DNA from: Amanita rubescens
Lineage: Eukaryota > Basidiomycota > Agaricomycetes > Agaricales > Amanitaceae
NCBI GenBank assembly: GCA_015039365.1
Contig: WION01000140.1
Location: 72,501 to 130,569, forward strand
Direction of reading: 5' to 3'
Length of the DNA: 58,069 nucleotides
Shown here in pieces: positions 11,955 to 21,861 of the stretch; the stretch's first letter is position 1, and the number at the start of each line of letters is the position of its first letter. Below the pieces are notes generated by a model. It did no database searches. It was not told the DNA's origin and worked only from the letters and a program-made list of their open reading frames with translations. A program made the position numbers and the translations under genes.

Positions 11955-12480
11955 GATGAATCCCGTTTCGGTATTAGTGGCGCCCGTTATCGTGAAAGAT
12001 TCCTGCTCGTATCTCTCCTCATACTACTCGGGGCAATAAGGGAGACAATTGTCCGGTTTTATCCGGAGGGATGGAAGGCCGCACGGACTCCGACGCGAAC
12101 ATAAAATGACTTCATGCAGGATTTAAAATTACAGAACTGAGCCCAAGGTGTATTAACTACGCCACGGCAGCTCTTCAACTTTTAACCCTGCATGCGACTC
12201 GGTGTCTATTACCTTCAAATGAAGATTTACCCAATGCAGCATTTGCTACCTTCTCCTGGGATGAGATTGCAGAGAGGATGGTAATGGGTCGGGAATAGCG
12301 GCAAGCAACCATCAAGACACTACTGTCCTTGCTATGCCTCGAGTAGGAAGAGCAGTAGAAGCGTGCTGCGTCACGAAGAATAGTTATTAGTCGCCGAGAA
12401 TCTCATATTTTTGGAAGACGGTAGGTAGGCTATGGGCCAGTTCTAATCAGAGTTTACGACTCGACATGTCAGGAGACTTA
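11955..12480. repeat. Decayed copy A of the secreted-peptide block
   Basis: Downstream and coding segments match the block around 15.6-16.2 kb with many differences. Shared landmarks are CTCGGGGCAA followed by GGGAGACAAT, ATTTAAAATTACAGAA, and the leader start region. The orientation is the same as copy B. Confidence 0.6.
12227..12406 (-). pseudogene. Dead copy of the small six-cysteine secreted peptide
   Basis: Starting at 12406 the minus strand reads MRFSAT, matching the leader MKFSAT of the intact copies, but hits a stop at codon 12. The 3' part still resembles the mature region (GCLPLFPTHY, then GEGSKCC next to the stop) in a shifted frame. Flanking 5' and 3' sequence also matches the intact loci. 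It is a degenerate paralogue. Confidence 0.65.
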
Positions 12481-13104
12481 CCGTTTGAAGAGGTGCTGGG
12501 GAATCCGAAGCGTCTTGGGGTGTCAATATTGACGGTTTTATTTCATTGGAATTTGGCCTTTGGCGTTGGTCACGCTCGTTGACCAACTCGTTTATACACT
12601 GTTGGATGGAGCTTACTTAGTCTCGCACAAGATTGGAATTCGAAAGCGGCACAATACAAACAATTTATTCGCAGTCGCTGGCAAGCAGGGCTGGTTCCCA
12701 GAACGGCCGTATTCAGGAGCATCCTCGAGTGAGAAATGTGGCAAGCATTCCCCGCCCTCCGCTCCCTACTGGCCATTCTCCCCAGGGCTTCATTGGCAAG
12801 AACGTTTCGTGCGCGCCTGGCTAGGGTCGCGCAACTACGCGTTCTGCCTCACCGTATCCCCACCGCACCCCATTACAAACGTGCAATGCAGTACAGTCCA
12901 ATTCGCAAAGAAAGAAAAAAAGAAAATCCAGGTCCGATTCCTAGTCCTTGGGTATATTGTCCGTGTCCAGCACGAGCGAGTCACTTGCAAAACAATAAAA
13001 AAGAGCGAAAGTGAAGGCTATTAGATTGAGCGTTAACGAAAGATATACCAAGTCTGAAATGTTGCTCACCAGAAAATAAATGGAAAGAGCCAATGCCCTC
13101 GGAT
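12481..13104. other. Intergenic, no supported gene
   Basis: Several overlapping short frames in three phases (about 12560-13024) contain no recognisable protein. The stretch is 3' of the convergent-side gene at 13105. Confidence 0.35.
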
Positions 13105-14588
13105 TTACCATATCTCATTTAAGTCCTCCTCAGCATTCGTTTCAAAGTGGAGATCTCCATCACTCGGGCTCGTGACGATGATTTCCGGAATAGCGGGCAT
13201 CATTTCCTCTTCTTCCGCCACCATCTCGTCTGCGGGAAGCACCTCCCCGAACCTGATCGTCCAGTTATACCACGAAGCGTCCAGCTGAAGGTCCTTGTAT
13301 GAGCCACTCGCGATAACCTCCTGGTCATAATCGACCGTCGCATTGTTTGCATACATTGCCGATGCGAGGTCGCCGTCACTGGGGCTCGTCACGATCAGGC
13401 TCGGGATCTTCGGAATCGGAGCCTTGTACTTTTCAGGTGTGAGTACCTTCCACTTCAACGACGGAGCCCAGTCCTGCAAAGGGATGTCAATAATGCACTC
13501 GTCCTGAAGAACGCACCGGTTGTTTTGAACTGAATTTTCAAGCGCCCTCTGCGCAGCTCTCTTCTTGTCGCGCTTATACTTGGCAACAAAGATATGCGGA
13601 GGGCGGCCAACGGCGGTGTTAGGGAACTCGAGGGAGTAGTTAATCTCGACGTTCATCAGCTCGGATAAGGAGGTGTCCATGAGCCGTTCCTCGGGAGCGT
13701 CGAGCTTGTTTAGCATCTCGGATAGATCGAAAGTGTCGTCGGCCACTTCAGCGTCATCAAAGTACTCGACAGGGTCGATGTATTCAATTCTCTCTGTCAG
13801 AGAATCGGGGACCGCGTCGAGGGTAATGTCCGCCTCGTTCATGTTACCGCGGGAGAGTCTCGCCAAAGATCTCTTCCGTGTCACTTCGATGCTATCGTTG
13901 TGGCGCTTAGCCAATGGCGAAGAGACGTCGAAAAGGCTCTCGGTGCAAGACAGCGTGATTCCGTCCAAGTGTGTGATCCTTCTCTTCTTGGGCGTTGAGA
14001 TCTTTGCTGCCGCGAGGCCAGTTTCCCAGTCCTCGTCATCAAAGTCCTATCGATAGTGGTCAGGAAAAGAAATGACGAACAATAAAAAAGACAATACCAT
14101 CTGCACCGAGTCCAATGCTTCGGATAGGCATGCAAGCACAGGACGAACGAAAGACTCTTTCTTTTCATCCTGGGATTAATTGTGCTCAGAGATTCGACTT
14201 GCGCAAAACATCGAGAACACGATTACCTTTGCAATGGACCTAACGCGCTTTACGTCTCCTAGGTCAGCGCCTTTTTTGATTTTGTGCTCGTCGGCAACCA
14301 TTATCTTAGCAGGCGCCGACCTAGTCGAACCCCTATGTCATGTCAGTCATCACATCTCACTGCCGTCAAGAAAGGACAGACTCACTGTTTTTTAGAGAAA
14401 GGAGGAATATTTTCCTTACCTTGAGAAGAAGCGTTAGCGCTCTTTTTAGAAGAAGGAATACGGGAAGTAAAGGTGGGGAGACGGGAAGCGGGAGAGGGGG
14501 AAAGGGAGGGGGAAGGGGAAGGGGAGGCATTTTCCAAGGCCAGCTTGGAAGCGGTGGGGAAGGTCTTTCGGGGAAGTTTGGAATACAT
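13105..14588 (-). CDS. Uncharacterised acidic protein with repeated IVTSPSDGDL motif
   Basis: I do not recognise this family. The frame starts at 14588 (MYSKLPRKTF) with a low-complexity segment of SP repeats encoded by a purine-rich strand. It continues through introns into a basic stretch (KIKKGADLGDVKRVRSIAK), then an exon containing DFDDEDWETG and STPKKRR, a possible nuclear localisation signal. The large last exon is strongly acidic. It carries the decapeptide IVTSPSDGDL twice, about 60 residues apart, each preceded by a P-x-I/L pair (IPSLIVTSP, IPEIIVTSP). About four introns are needed. A TATA-like TATATAAAC lies near 14691, roughly 105 bases upstream. The composition suggests a disordered, possibly nuclear or regulated protein; no enzymatic domain is visible. 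Confidence 0.7.
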
Positions 14589-15560
14589 GGTTAATGGTAT
14601 GTGTGATTGGTAAATGTGTGTGTGTGGTACGTGTGTATGTATGTGGGGGGTCAAAAGGGATATCTGAAGAGATGCGACAACGGATGCAGGTTTATATACG
14701 CCTCGACCGATTGTAAACGAAACTGACCAGTGGCTGACGCCAATAAGGGGCTCTGCCGTGTTCCTTGCCGGACATATAGAAATCGACTGTGGGCTTGGAG
14801 TGTGCCTGACTCCACCGGTTAACTTTAGGGGTTCTGTGCGTGCAGCCCTAACCAAACGTCCAGACATATAAGAATCTCTGACTTGAGTTCAATGATTGGC
14901 GACGCACGCCAAGCGACATCGATCGTTGAGTTGGAGGACTTGACAGGAGGATGACCATTGACGAGAACCGTAAGTATTTTAAGAGATGTGGCTGTGCAGC
15001 TTCGCCATTGGTTGCCGTCATGTTATGCAAGCGTTATCACACCAGAAATTTCCCCGCCTCAGGCTCGTGCAGAACGATCTTTCCATTATCTTCCATCCAA
15101 TTCTCTTGCCACACTGGCAACTAGCCTCAGCACGTGCAAGACTCCTTTCAGCTGTTCCAAAAAATCCGCCGCCGTGTCCAACGATTGAGGGTAACAATGA
15201 AGAAAAGCACGAAAAAACATGTTTGCGGGGTCATCACCGTTACGAGCGACGGCGCCGCGCACAGCGTGAATATCAAACTCAATCTATAAGCCTTCATGCC
15301 TTGCCAGTGGGTCATTGTTTCGAAATACGATGCAAGGACGCGCCTTAGTCCTTCCTCTATCGAATCTAACATTAACACTTGTGAGCGAAGAATGCGTCAA
15401 GGTATACTCTACTAATGGTGGCTCAGTAGGGAGATGGAGCGGAGGATGATCCGGCGGCCAACAATGGGGTAACAGCAGTTGGGAAGGACAGTCTTGGTTT
15501 GTGATGCTACGCCGCAGGGAAAGGCCAGCTTCAGGGGGAAGTAGGAGCACCTGCTGTTGA
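14589..15560. other. Intergenic, no supported gene
   Basis: This contains the promoter side of the 13.1-14.6 kb gene. Short frames on both strands (up to 120 codons) overlap in antisense and show no domain. Similarity to the peptide block begins near 15560. Confidence 0.4.
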
Positions 15561-15904
15561 TAGTTGATGTGCTCGTTTTCGGTCGCTAAGCTGTTTGTTG
15601 TGGATGAAGAGATAGCAATTCAAGACGGCACTTGTTTTCGTAAAAGGTTCCTACTTGTATCTCTTCTTTTCATACTCGGGGCAACGAGGGAGACAATCAT
15701 CTGGTTTACTTTGGTGGCACTATGACTTATTATGACAGAAGAGAGCACAGACGACGTGTTGAACGTCATTGAACGATTTCACAATTTAAAATTACAGAAT
15801 CAAGACAGGACTACAGAACAGCTTTCAACTTTCAATTCTGCGCGAAACCCTTTAAGTAAGTTTATTGTCTACCACCGCCAACTAAAGACTCACCCAACGA
15901 CACT

Positions 15905-16099
15905 TTAAGTGCAACACTTGCTACACTCTCCTAGAATGAGCTTCAAAGGGCAAACATTAGGAAGTGGCGGCGCGGGCCAGCAACCAGGAAGACAATACTC
16001 TTCTCCCAAGGTCACAACTTGGGGGTAATAGCCGGGGACAGCAAAGGCTGGCACCGATGCACAGACGATGGCCATGAGGACGGTCGCTGAGAATTTCAT
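15905..16099 (-). CDS. Small secreted six-cysteine peptide, single-repeat form (64 aa)
   Basis: The predicted 64-residue precursor begins MKFSATVLMAIVCAS, a typical signal peptide with likely cleavage near AFA. It has one GYYPQVVTLGEE unit and then a short cysteine-rich tail: six cysteines after the leader, in the order C-x3-C-x9-C-x8-C-x2-CC, ending CCT. I chose the ATG at 16099 because the leader starts there and it is conserved in the paralogue. A 54-base 5'-UTR intron (16123-16176) and a TATAAAA element (16229-16235) are shared with copy C. The family is not recognised. Small size, leader and even cysteine number fit a disulfide-bonded secreted effector or defence peptide, which is inference. 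Confidence 0.7.
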   Translation of the reverse strand: MKFSATVLMAIVCASVPAFAVPGYYPQVVTLGEEYCLPGCWPAPPLPNVCPLKLILGECSKCCT

Positions 16100-16122
16100 A
16101 TTGTTGGAGAGTAGTAGGTAAC

Positions 16123-16176
16123 CTGCGGGGCGAGTTCTAATCAAAACTGACGGCTCGAGATGGGCAGGAAACTCAC
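16123..16176 (-). other. Predicted 5'-UTR intron of the 64-aa peptide gene
   Basis: On the minus strand a GTGAGT donor and a CCCCGCAG acceptor bound 54 bases just upstream of the leader. The same intron with the same length is present in copy C at 19078-19131. Confidence 0.55.
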
Positions 16177-16228
16177 TGATGACAGAAGTGCAGAGGAACC
16201 TGGAGTCTTGGCTGTCGACATTGAGAGC

Positions 16229-16235
16229 TTTTATA
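16229..16235 (-). promoter_or_regulatory. TATA box of the 64-aa peptide gene
   Basis: TATAAAA on the minus strand lies about 130 bases upstream of the ATG. It is conserved at the matching place in copy C (19019-19025). Confidence 0.5.
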
Positions 16236-16810
16236 TCATTGGAATGCCTATGATCCTGGTCATTTATGGCAGATGACGATAGAGCGTATTCCGGGAACCG
16301 AACACTCGATTATCGCTACTCGGAACCATGAAATCAGAACGTACGGCTATGTCCCTGTCCGCTGCCTATGTCATTCCCAAGCATGTAGGCAGCCGAACAG
16401 AAGCCAGAAAAGATATCATGGAATACATTCTGAACGCGATCATGAGGTGTCACCGGTTTTACGACTATACCTTTTTAGCAGATTAAGGTCCATGCAGCAC
16501 GTTAAAACGTCCCGTAGCGTGGCAGTGGTAGTACGGTTCGCTCGGAGGAACGTTCGCGCGCGCTCTAGCGCCACTTTATGCTTCAAACGGTTTTTGTCAT
16601 TTTTATATTCATTGAAAGTATACTTGGATGAAGATGGATACATAGAATGTCATAACCCAGCCGAAGGTCTCCGGTGCAACGGTATATATTGACCCATGCA
16701 CTTACCAATCCCCTATCGATCGAAGCTTCAGGTTTCAGTTGAGAATGAGCAATTAGCAACGTACAAGCGTCATTTGCGTGAGGGACAGAGCTCGAATATA
16801 AACGCATCGT

Positions 16811-18414
16811 ATGCCGCAGGGCCCAAGGGACTACGATGCTGCGGGTAGTTACTCTAGCGAGGAAATTGGTTCATTGTGTCTGGCACCTTCCGACTTCGCA
16901 ATCGCGCCATTTCCGAACCAAGCACATGCACTTGGCCAGCCGCGCCCAACTTCTAGGGGAGTGGTGCGGGGCCTTGTCGTTAGCACCGTACTCGTCTCGA
17001 GGCAGTCGGGGGTGTGAGTTTATTACCTTGCTTAGGCTTGACAAGCCTGTTTCTATTATTGTTTGGATAGGCTAGGGCCAGCCTCTGATCGACGGTCCTC
17101 CGAGTCCTTCCGCTGCCGTTTTCTGTTACTAGCACCGTTCTCCCGTGCACTAGATGTATCGATGCCCGCTGTAGAATCGGCATCACGCTCTGCCAATTTC
17201 AGAATATCTTTGTGCTGCTTTCGCCGTCGTCGACCGCCGTTCAATGCCACAGCCTACTGGAACCCTTTGATACAGTCGAACCAGAGGTACCGTCTACCAT
17301 ACGGCGCTTTGGTCGAGGTTCATTTTAATCTTCTACATCCATGCTGGAAGGCTTCGCGTCGCATAGCGTGATAAATCGGACAAGAGAAACAGACGAAAAC
17401 AAATGTATGTCCGATCTCTATCTCCACCCAAGTTCGTGCCAGTCCTGGCAGCTATTCCCCACTCGAGTAATGTCAAACGCTACATCTGCCAATTCCTCAA
17501 GGGTGCAGCGATGCCTGGCTCAGTGAATGTAGCCATATTACGGTTTACCCAAACCTCACCCTCACTTTGTCCCCGCTTTCCACTACCTCCTACGACCACT
17601 GCTCACGAACTTCATAAAAAAGCTCTTCTCGACTGACTTGGCCAACTACGATGCCCAGGATCATGCTAGTGACGATAAGCCCTTGTTCTGTCGGTTCCGG
17701 CCGAGATGTCAGAAAACTGGGCCGAACCGAACTTCGGTATCGCTATCAGAATCATCCTGCGAGTCGTGTATTGACACCTTAGTTTGCCCAAAAGGGATAA
17801 GTGAACACGTACATCCGGTGGCCACTGACATAACAGTATGTGCATCACGGTGATTACACGCTGCACCGACATCCGGTCCTTTGTTAACGAGTCACGATCA
17901 CACCGACATCTTCACCCTCATCTTCTGTCATTCATCGACGTGGCAAATTTTCACGTTATATCGTCTAACCGGGTAAGGTGCTACGCTCATCGTGACATGA
18001 TAATTCGATAGATAACATGCATGGAGGAGTCAAAGCGGGGGAAATACACTTGTAGTTTCAAACACCGCCATCTTCAATCTCATCTTCATTCAATCATCGA
18101 CGTGGAAATTTTTCACATTATATCCTCTAACCGAGCAAGGTGCTATGGATCGTTACGGTACGATGAACAAAGATATGCATGGGGTAAGCATGGGAACTGC
18201 GCGCTCGAATCCATTAATCAAAATATGCTCTTCAGCTTGTGACTTACTTTTGCGTATCAACTGCTTCGGACACGAGTTCAGCCAAAAAGACGTCAGACCA
18301 ATTCTTGCAACAAACCGGACCGAACATCCACGAGGAACTTCCTTGCAACGGGAGATACACAGCACCAGAATTCAAGTTGATGTGATTGTAGTCCCTTGAA
18401 CCCTCCAGCATCCA
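16811..18414. other. Spacer between inverted peptide blocks
   Basis: No gene is supported. The spacer includes a direct repeat pair at 17898-18026 and 18059-18186, and a short stretch near 17545-17625 that resembles 24064-24125 (shared TTACCCAAACCTCAC and GCTTTCCAC). A minus-strand basic frame at 17056-17250 (KRQRKDSEDRR) may be chance. Confidence 0.4.
17898..18186. repeat. Diverged direct repeat of ~130 bases, two copies
   Basis: Copies at about 17898-18026 and 18059-18186 share CATCGACGTGG, TTATATC, TCTAACCG and AAGGTGCTA in the same order, and both end close to a CATGCATGG-like motif. They are separated by about 30 bases. Function unknown. Confidence 0.6.
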
Positions 18415-19018
18415 ATGATATGTTTATATTCGAGCTCTCTCCCTCGCGCAAATGACTCTTGTACGTCGCTAGTTTCTCATACTCAACTGAAATCGACGAT
18501 AGGGCATTGGTAAGTGCACGAGTCAACATATACCATTGCACCGGAGACCTTTGGCCGTGCTACGACATTCTATGTATCCATCTTCGACTAAGTATATTCT
18601 GATTCCATGAATATAGAAATGACATAAACGGTTTGAAGCATAAAGTGGTTCTAGAGCGCGCGCGAACATTTCCCCGAGCGAATCATTCTACCACTTCCAC
18701 ACTAGCAGTCGGGACTTATTCAACGTTTTGACGTGCGGCACGGACGTTATTTGATTCGCCAAAAAGGTATAGTCGTGAAAACAGTGACACCTCATGATCA
18801 CTTATGTTAACGTTCAGAATATATTATATCTTTTCCGGCTTCTATTCGGCTGCCGACAGTCTAAGGAAGGGTATAGGCAACGAAGCCATTGTTTCCAGAG
18901 ACATAGCAGTACGTTCTGATTTCATGGTTCCGAGTAGCGATAATCGAGTGTTCGGTTCCCGAAATACGCTCTATCGTCATCCTGCCATAAATGACCAGGA
19001 TCATAGGCATTCCAATGA

Positions 19019-19025
19019 TATAAAA
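19019..19025 (+). promoter_or_regulatory. TATA box of the 94-aa peptide gene
   Basis: TATAAAA lies about 130 bases upstream of the ATG at 19155, in a block nearly identical to the copy B promoter. Confidence 0.5.
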
Positions 19026-19077
19026 GCTCTCAATGTCAACAGCCAAGACTCCAGGTTCCTCTGCGCTTCTGTCATCA

Positions 19078-19131
19078 GTGAGTTTCCTGCTCATCTCGAG
19101 TCGTCAATTTTGCTTAGAACTCTCCCCGCAG
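19078..19131 (+). other. Predicted 5'-UTR intron of the 94-aa peptide gene
   Basis: GTGAGT donor and CCCCGCAG acceptor, 54 bases, ending 23 bases before the ATG. It matches the intron predicted for copy B. Confidence 0.55.
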
Positions 19132-19154
19132 GTTACCTACAACTCTCTAACAAT

Positions 19155-19439
19155 ATGAAATTCTCAGCTACCATCCTCATGGCCATCGTTTGCGCATCGG
19201 CGCCAGCCTTTGCTGTCCCTGGCTATTACCCACAAGTCGTGAACATGGGAGATGATGCTCACGTTGGCCATTACCCCCAAGTGGTGGGCTTGGGAGAAGG
19301 TGCTCGCTCTAGCCATTATCCTCAAGTGGTGACCTTGGGAGAAGAGTACTGCCTTCCTGGTTGCTGGCCCGCGCCGCCGCTTCCTAATGTTTGCCCTTTG
19401 AAGCTCATTCTAGGAGAATGTAGCAAGTGCTGCACGTAA
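19155..19439 (+). CDS. Small secreted six-cysteine peptide with three repeat units (94 aa)
   Basis: This is the paralogue of the 15905-16099 gene, with an almost identical leader (MKFSATILMAIVCAS) and C-terminal six-cysteine domain (GCWPAPPLPN, then GECSKCCT). It has two extra 15-residue units between them. The repeats read GYYPQVVNMGDDAHV, GHYPQVVGLGEGARS and SHYPQVVTLGEE, so the core YPQVV-x-(L/M)G-(E/D) is kept while the joints vary. The extra length is exactly 30 residues (90 bases), consistent with in-frame duplication of a 45-base unit. No dibasic Kex2 sites separate the units, unlike the known dikaritin-type fungal repeat precursors. The 5' extension of the open frame back to 18804 is promoter and UTR, so the leader ATG is the better start. 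Confidence 0.72.
   Translation: MKFSATILMAIVCASAPAFAVPGYYPQVVNMGDDAHVGHYPQVVGLGEGARSSHYPQVVTLGEEYCLPGCWPAPPLPNVCPLKLILGECSKCCT
19203..19337 (+). repeat. Tandem 45-base coding repeat, three units
   Basis: Successive units encode GYYPQVV..., GHYPQVV... and SHYPQVV..., each about 15 codons apart, with the third leading into the cysteine-rich tail. Copy B holds a single unit at the equivalent place. Confidence 0.8.
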
Positions 19440-19808
19440 AGCGTTGGGTGAGTCTTTTGTTGAAGGTGGTGGACAAAAAGCTTACTTGAAGGGCTTCACG
19501 CAGAATTGAAAGTTGAAGAGAAGGGCTGTTCATATGTAGTCCAATGTCTTGATTCTGTAATTTTAAATCCTGTGAAATCGTTTGACGTTCAACACGTCGT
19601 CTATGCTCAAAGAAGTCGGCTTATACTTTTGAAATGAGAAAGAATTTCGCTGTCGAGACGCCAATCCAATAGATTTACATTTTCATCGTCATCAAGTCAA
19701 AAATACACAAAATAAAAAGTAAAAAGTAAAAGTACAAAATCCCGCAGCCCAAGTTTCGCATCAAGCAATCTTCCCAAGTTTTAGAATTCGGTCAAGTCCA
19801 GCGCAGCC

Positions 19809-20867
19809 TTAATAAATGCTCCCGATAGAATCCCCCTCACCTTCATCCTCAGTAATGTTATTCTCAATCTCGTCAGGAATATAAGGCCACGAGTCGTAAG
19901 GGTCGTGCACGGAAACAGCTGGCTTAGTCTCCGCGAAGTTGAATAAGCCGAAGCTAATGACAGATAGCCTCGATGAGATGGGAGAACGAGCGGAGCTATT
20001 CTTCAATTCTTTCGTCGCTTTGGTCCAAGTAACAGTGGCCTTCTTAAACGCTAAAGTGATGTCTTCAGAGAAAGAGAACGAGGTTGAGTCGCGTCGAGGA
20101 CGTGAAGGAGGCTTCCGAACAGGTAATATGACCTTGTCGTTGTTGTTGTGTCTGGAGAACGTACTAGGCGTATCGTCTAAAGCAAAGGGCATTACGGCGG
20201 CCGGAATGAACATTGAAGGGATGGAGAAGGATGATCGTATATAGTCGATGGTTTCCAAACGGCTTCCTCCGTCAAGTCAAGCTCTTCTGGATCGTCGGAG
20301 AAATGAGAGATGCAGAATTAGTTTCTTTATGAGACTCCCGTAGTTCCAAGATATTGATCAGGGATGTCGAGGCTCGTAGCCGAATCGGAGGGTGGAAAGG
20401 AGTCTTTCCCGAGGACGACTTCAGAGGGGTAAAAAAAGCATTCTTTCCCCGTAACATCGATCTAGATCTAGAAGCGTAATGTCGGTATCAGGGAGGGTCA
20501 AACCATCGAGAAGGTGGGTTTCCAAGAGCTGATAGTCACTTGGCTCGGAGATTATGACAAGAGGCACGGCGAACGTAGCATCTTGAGTGACTTGAAGGTG
20601 TTAAATAATCCTAAAACATGGAAGATTTAGAAGAATCATCGCAGATCGGACTTGCCAGGTATATGGGGAAGACAGATGTCATCCGAGTATTCCATGACGG
20701 GAATGTCGAGGCATAGGCGTGCCAGTCCACAGTGCAGTTGCGCACAAGCAGAATGTATGGAGGAGGAATAGAAGCGGTAATAGTTGAGCGTAGATGAAGA
20801 AAGAAATTACCATACAGTAGACGTCTTCAGGGTAGATGGTAGGAGAAACAGAAAAAAATCGAAGCAT
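19809..20867 (-). CDS. Uncharacterised protein gene with FSRH / RKP / WPYI blocks, possibly decayed at 5' end
   Basis: The last exon (19809-20258) is a clear 149-codon frame ending EDEGEGDSIGSIY. It contains FSRHNNNDKVILPVRKP, a central helix-like stretch (FKKATVTWTKATKELKN) and DPYDSWPYIPDE. The same blocks occur in the 41956-42519 protein, so these are paralogues. Upstream, minus-strand frames read DDPEELDLTEEAVWKPS (about 20230-20300), ECFFYPSEVVLGKDSFPPSD (20330-20460) and ATFAVPLVIISEPSDYQLL (20460-20590). All look coding but lie in different phases without obvious introns between some of them. Either several introns or frameshifts are needed, so the 5' part may be dying. The region 20690-20960 is duplicated at 24165-24480. 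No function is recognised. Confidence 0.5.
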
Positions 20868-20965
20868 CTGTTCGCCATTTACTTGAGCATTTCGACGAGG
20901 AGGCGGACGTACGATTGTTGCCGAGTCCGGCAGGCTGTTACTTTGTCACGCATCACCTCGGCTCG
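20690..20965. repeat. Direct repeat flanking the Crinkler-type gene, left copy
   Basis: About 275 bases match 24165-24482 in the same orientation with small indels. Shared landmarks are TCCGAGTATTCCATGACG, GTCCACAGTGCAGTTGCGCA and CCGAGTCCGGCAGGCTGT, ending in CTCGGCTCGGCTCG. Confidence 0.85.
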
Positions 20966-21861
20966 GCTCGATAATGTATTTGAGCAATGGGTAACAGGCA
21001 TAGGCGCTGAACTCGGCGTGGAAGCCATTGGCAGGAAGAGGCTGGCCTAGCATGGAGGAACTCGCAGAAAAACGGAGAGAGGTGGCGCCAGATAGAGGCA
21101 AAAGTCCCAGAGCATGTTAATGAGGCGCTCGAGCCTGCCATCCATCGTTACGAACACTATGTGGATGGTATTCGGTCTTGATGTTAGCCTACCGGGATGG
21201 TTCTGCTGTTGTTTAACGTTTATGATCGAACCAGAGCTGTCAAAGGCGATAGATCGAAGTCGCACGTGCCAGAACTATCGCGCAGGGAGCACCTATTCCG
21301 AGATCTGAACATTATTAGTATCAAAACGATCTAGAACACATTTACTTTTCAGACTCCAGATGCATTTTGTATTCACGATAACGCTCTGAGCATCCCCTGC
21401 GAGCTCTGCAAGACATCTCGTGCGATAGCAGGCCACGTTTCATTATATTTTGCCACAAATGTGGCAGATGGCACCACCGCTGTCTCGTGACGTCTCGAAG
21501 GGCCGCCGTTGTTCGTCGTTGTTGCAGAGGGTAATAGAGGGCAATGCGAATCAAAAATCAAGATAATTGATTAAAACAGCATTATCTCAGCCAATCGAAC
21601 ATTATAAGGGGCGAGGAACGAGAGAAGAGACGAAATCGAAAGGACGAGCGGCCCGGGACCGTGCGACCTTCCGAATTAGGAACGTGAGGAAGCATTTCCT
21701 TTCTGAGATATAACCAGGACCAGTCCCAAGTTATTTATAAACTGCTGCCTAAGGTGGCGGCATGGTCCCCCTTCGCAACACCAAATTTCCAGCTCCCGAA
21801 CGAGCAGACGCGTTCCCGTCACGTGCTGTCAGCCTCTGCCTGCTCCTTGTGCAAAACCGCT
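20966..21861. other. Stretch between repeat and Crinkler-type gene
   Basis: No confident gene. A minus-strand frame at 21047-21265 could be an exon relic but has no domain. The last 150 bases should hold the promoter of the plus-strand Crinkler-type gene. Confidence 0.3.

Larger units (their letters stand above)
15570..16810. repeat. Copy B of the secreted-peptide block (inverted relative to copy C)
   Basis: The segment from about 15570 to 16810 matches the reverse complement of about 18415-19600 over gene, promoter and upstream sequence, with indels. Landmarks include the promoter segment with GATATAAAAGCTC, the block CACGTCAAAACGTT/CGTTAAAACGTCCCG, and GCGCGCGC followed by TCTAG. The two arms are separated by about 1.6 kb. 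Confidence 0.75.
18415..19600. repeat. Copy C of the secreted-peptide block
   Basis: This is the reverse-complement counterpart of copy B, covering upstream sequence, promoter, 5'-UTR intron, gene and 3' flank. The main difference is the 90-base expansion inside the coding region. Confidence 0.75.

Noticed and set aside
13673..14056. 127-codon plus-strand frame rich in serine
   Set aside because: It lies antisense to the clearly coding exon of the 13.1-14.6 kb gene; serine-rich shadows of acidic exons are expected.
14478..14528. Purine-rich GGGAAGGGGAGG tract that looks like a microsatellite
   Set aside because: It is the template of the SPSPSPSLSPSP segment of the minus-strand gene, so coding repeats explain it.
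18804..19154. N-terminal extension of the 94-aa peptide frame to 211 codons
   Set aside because: The extension covers TATA, UTR and a predicted intron that are conserved as non-coding in copy B; the leader ATG at 19155 is the biological start.
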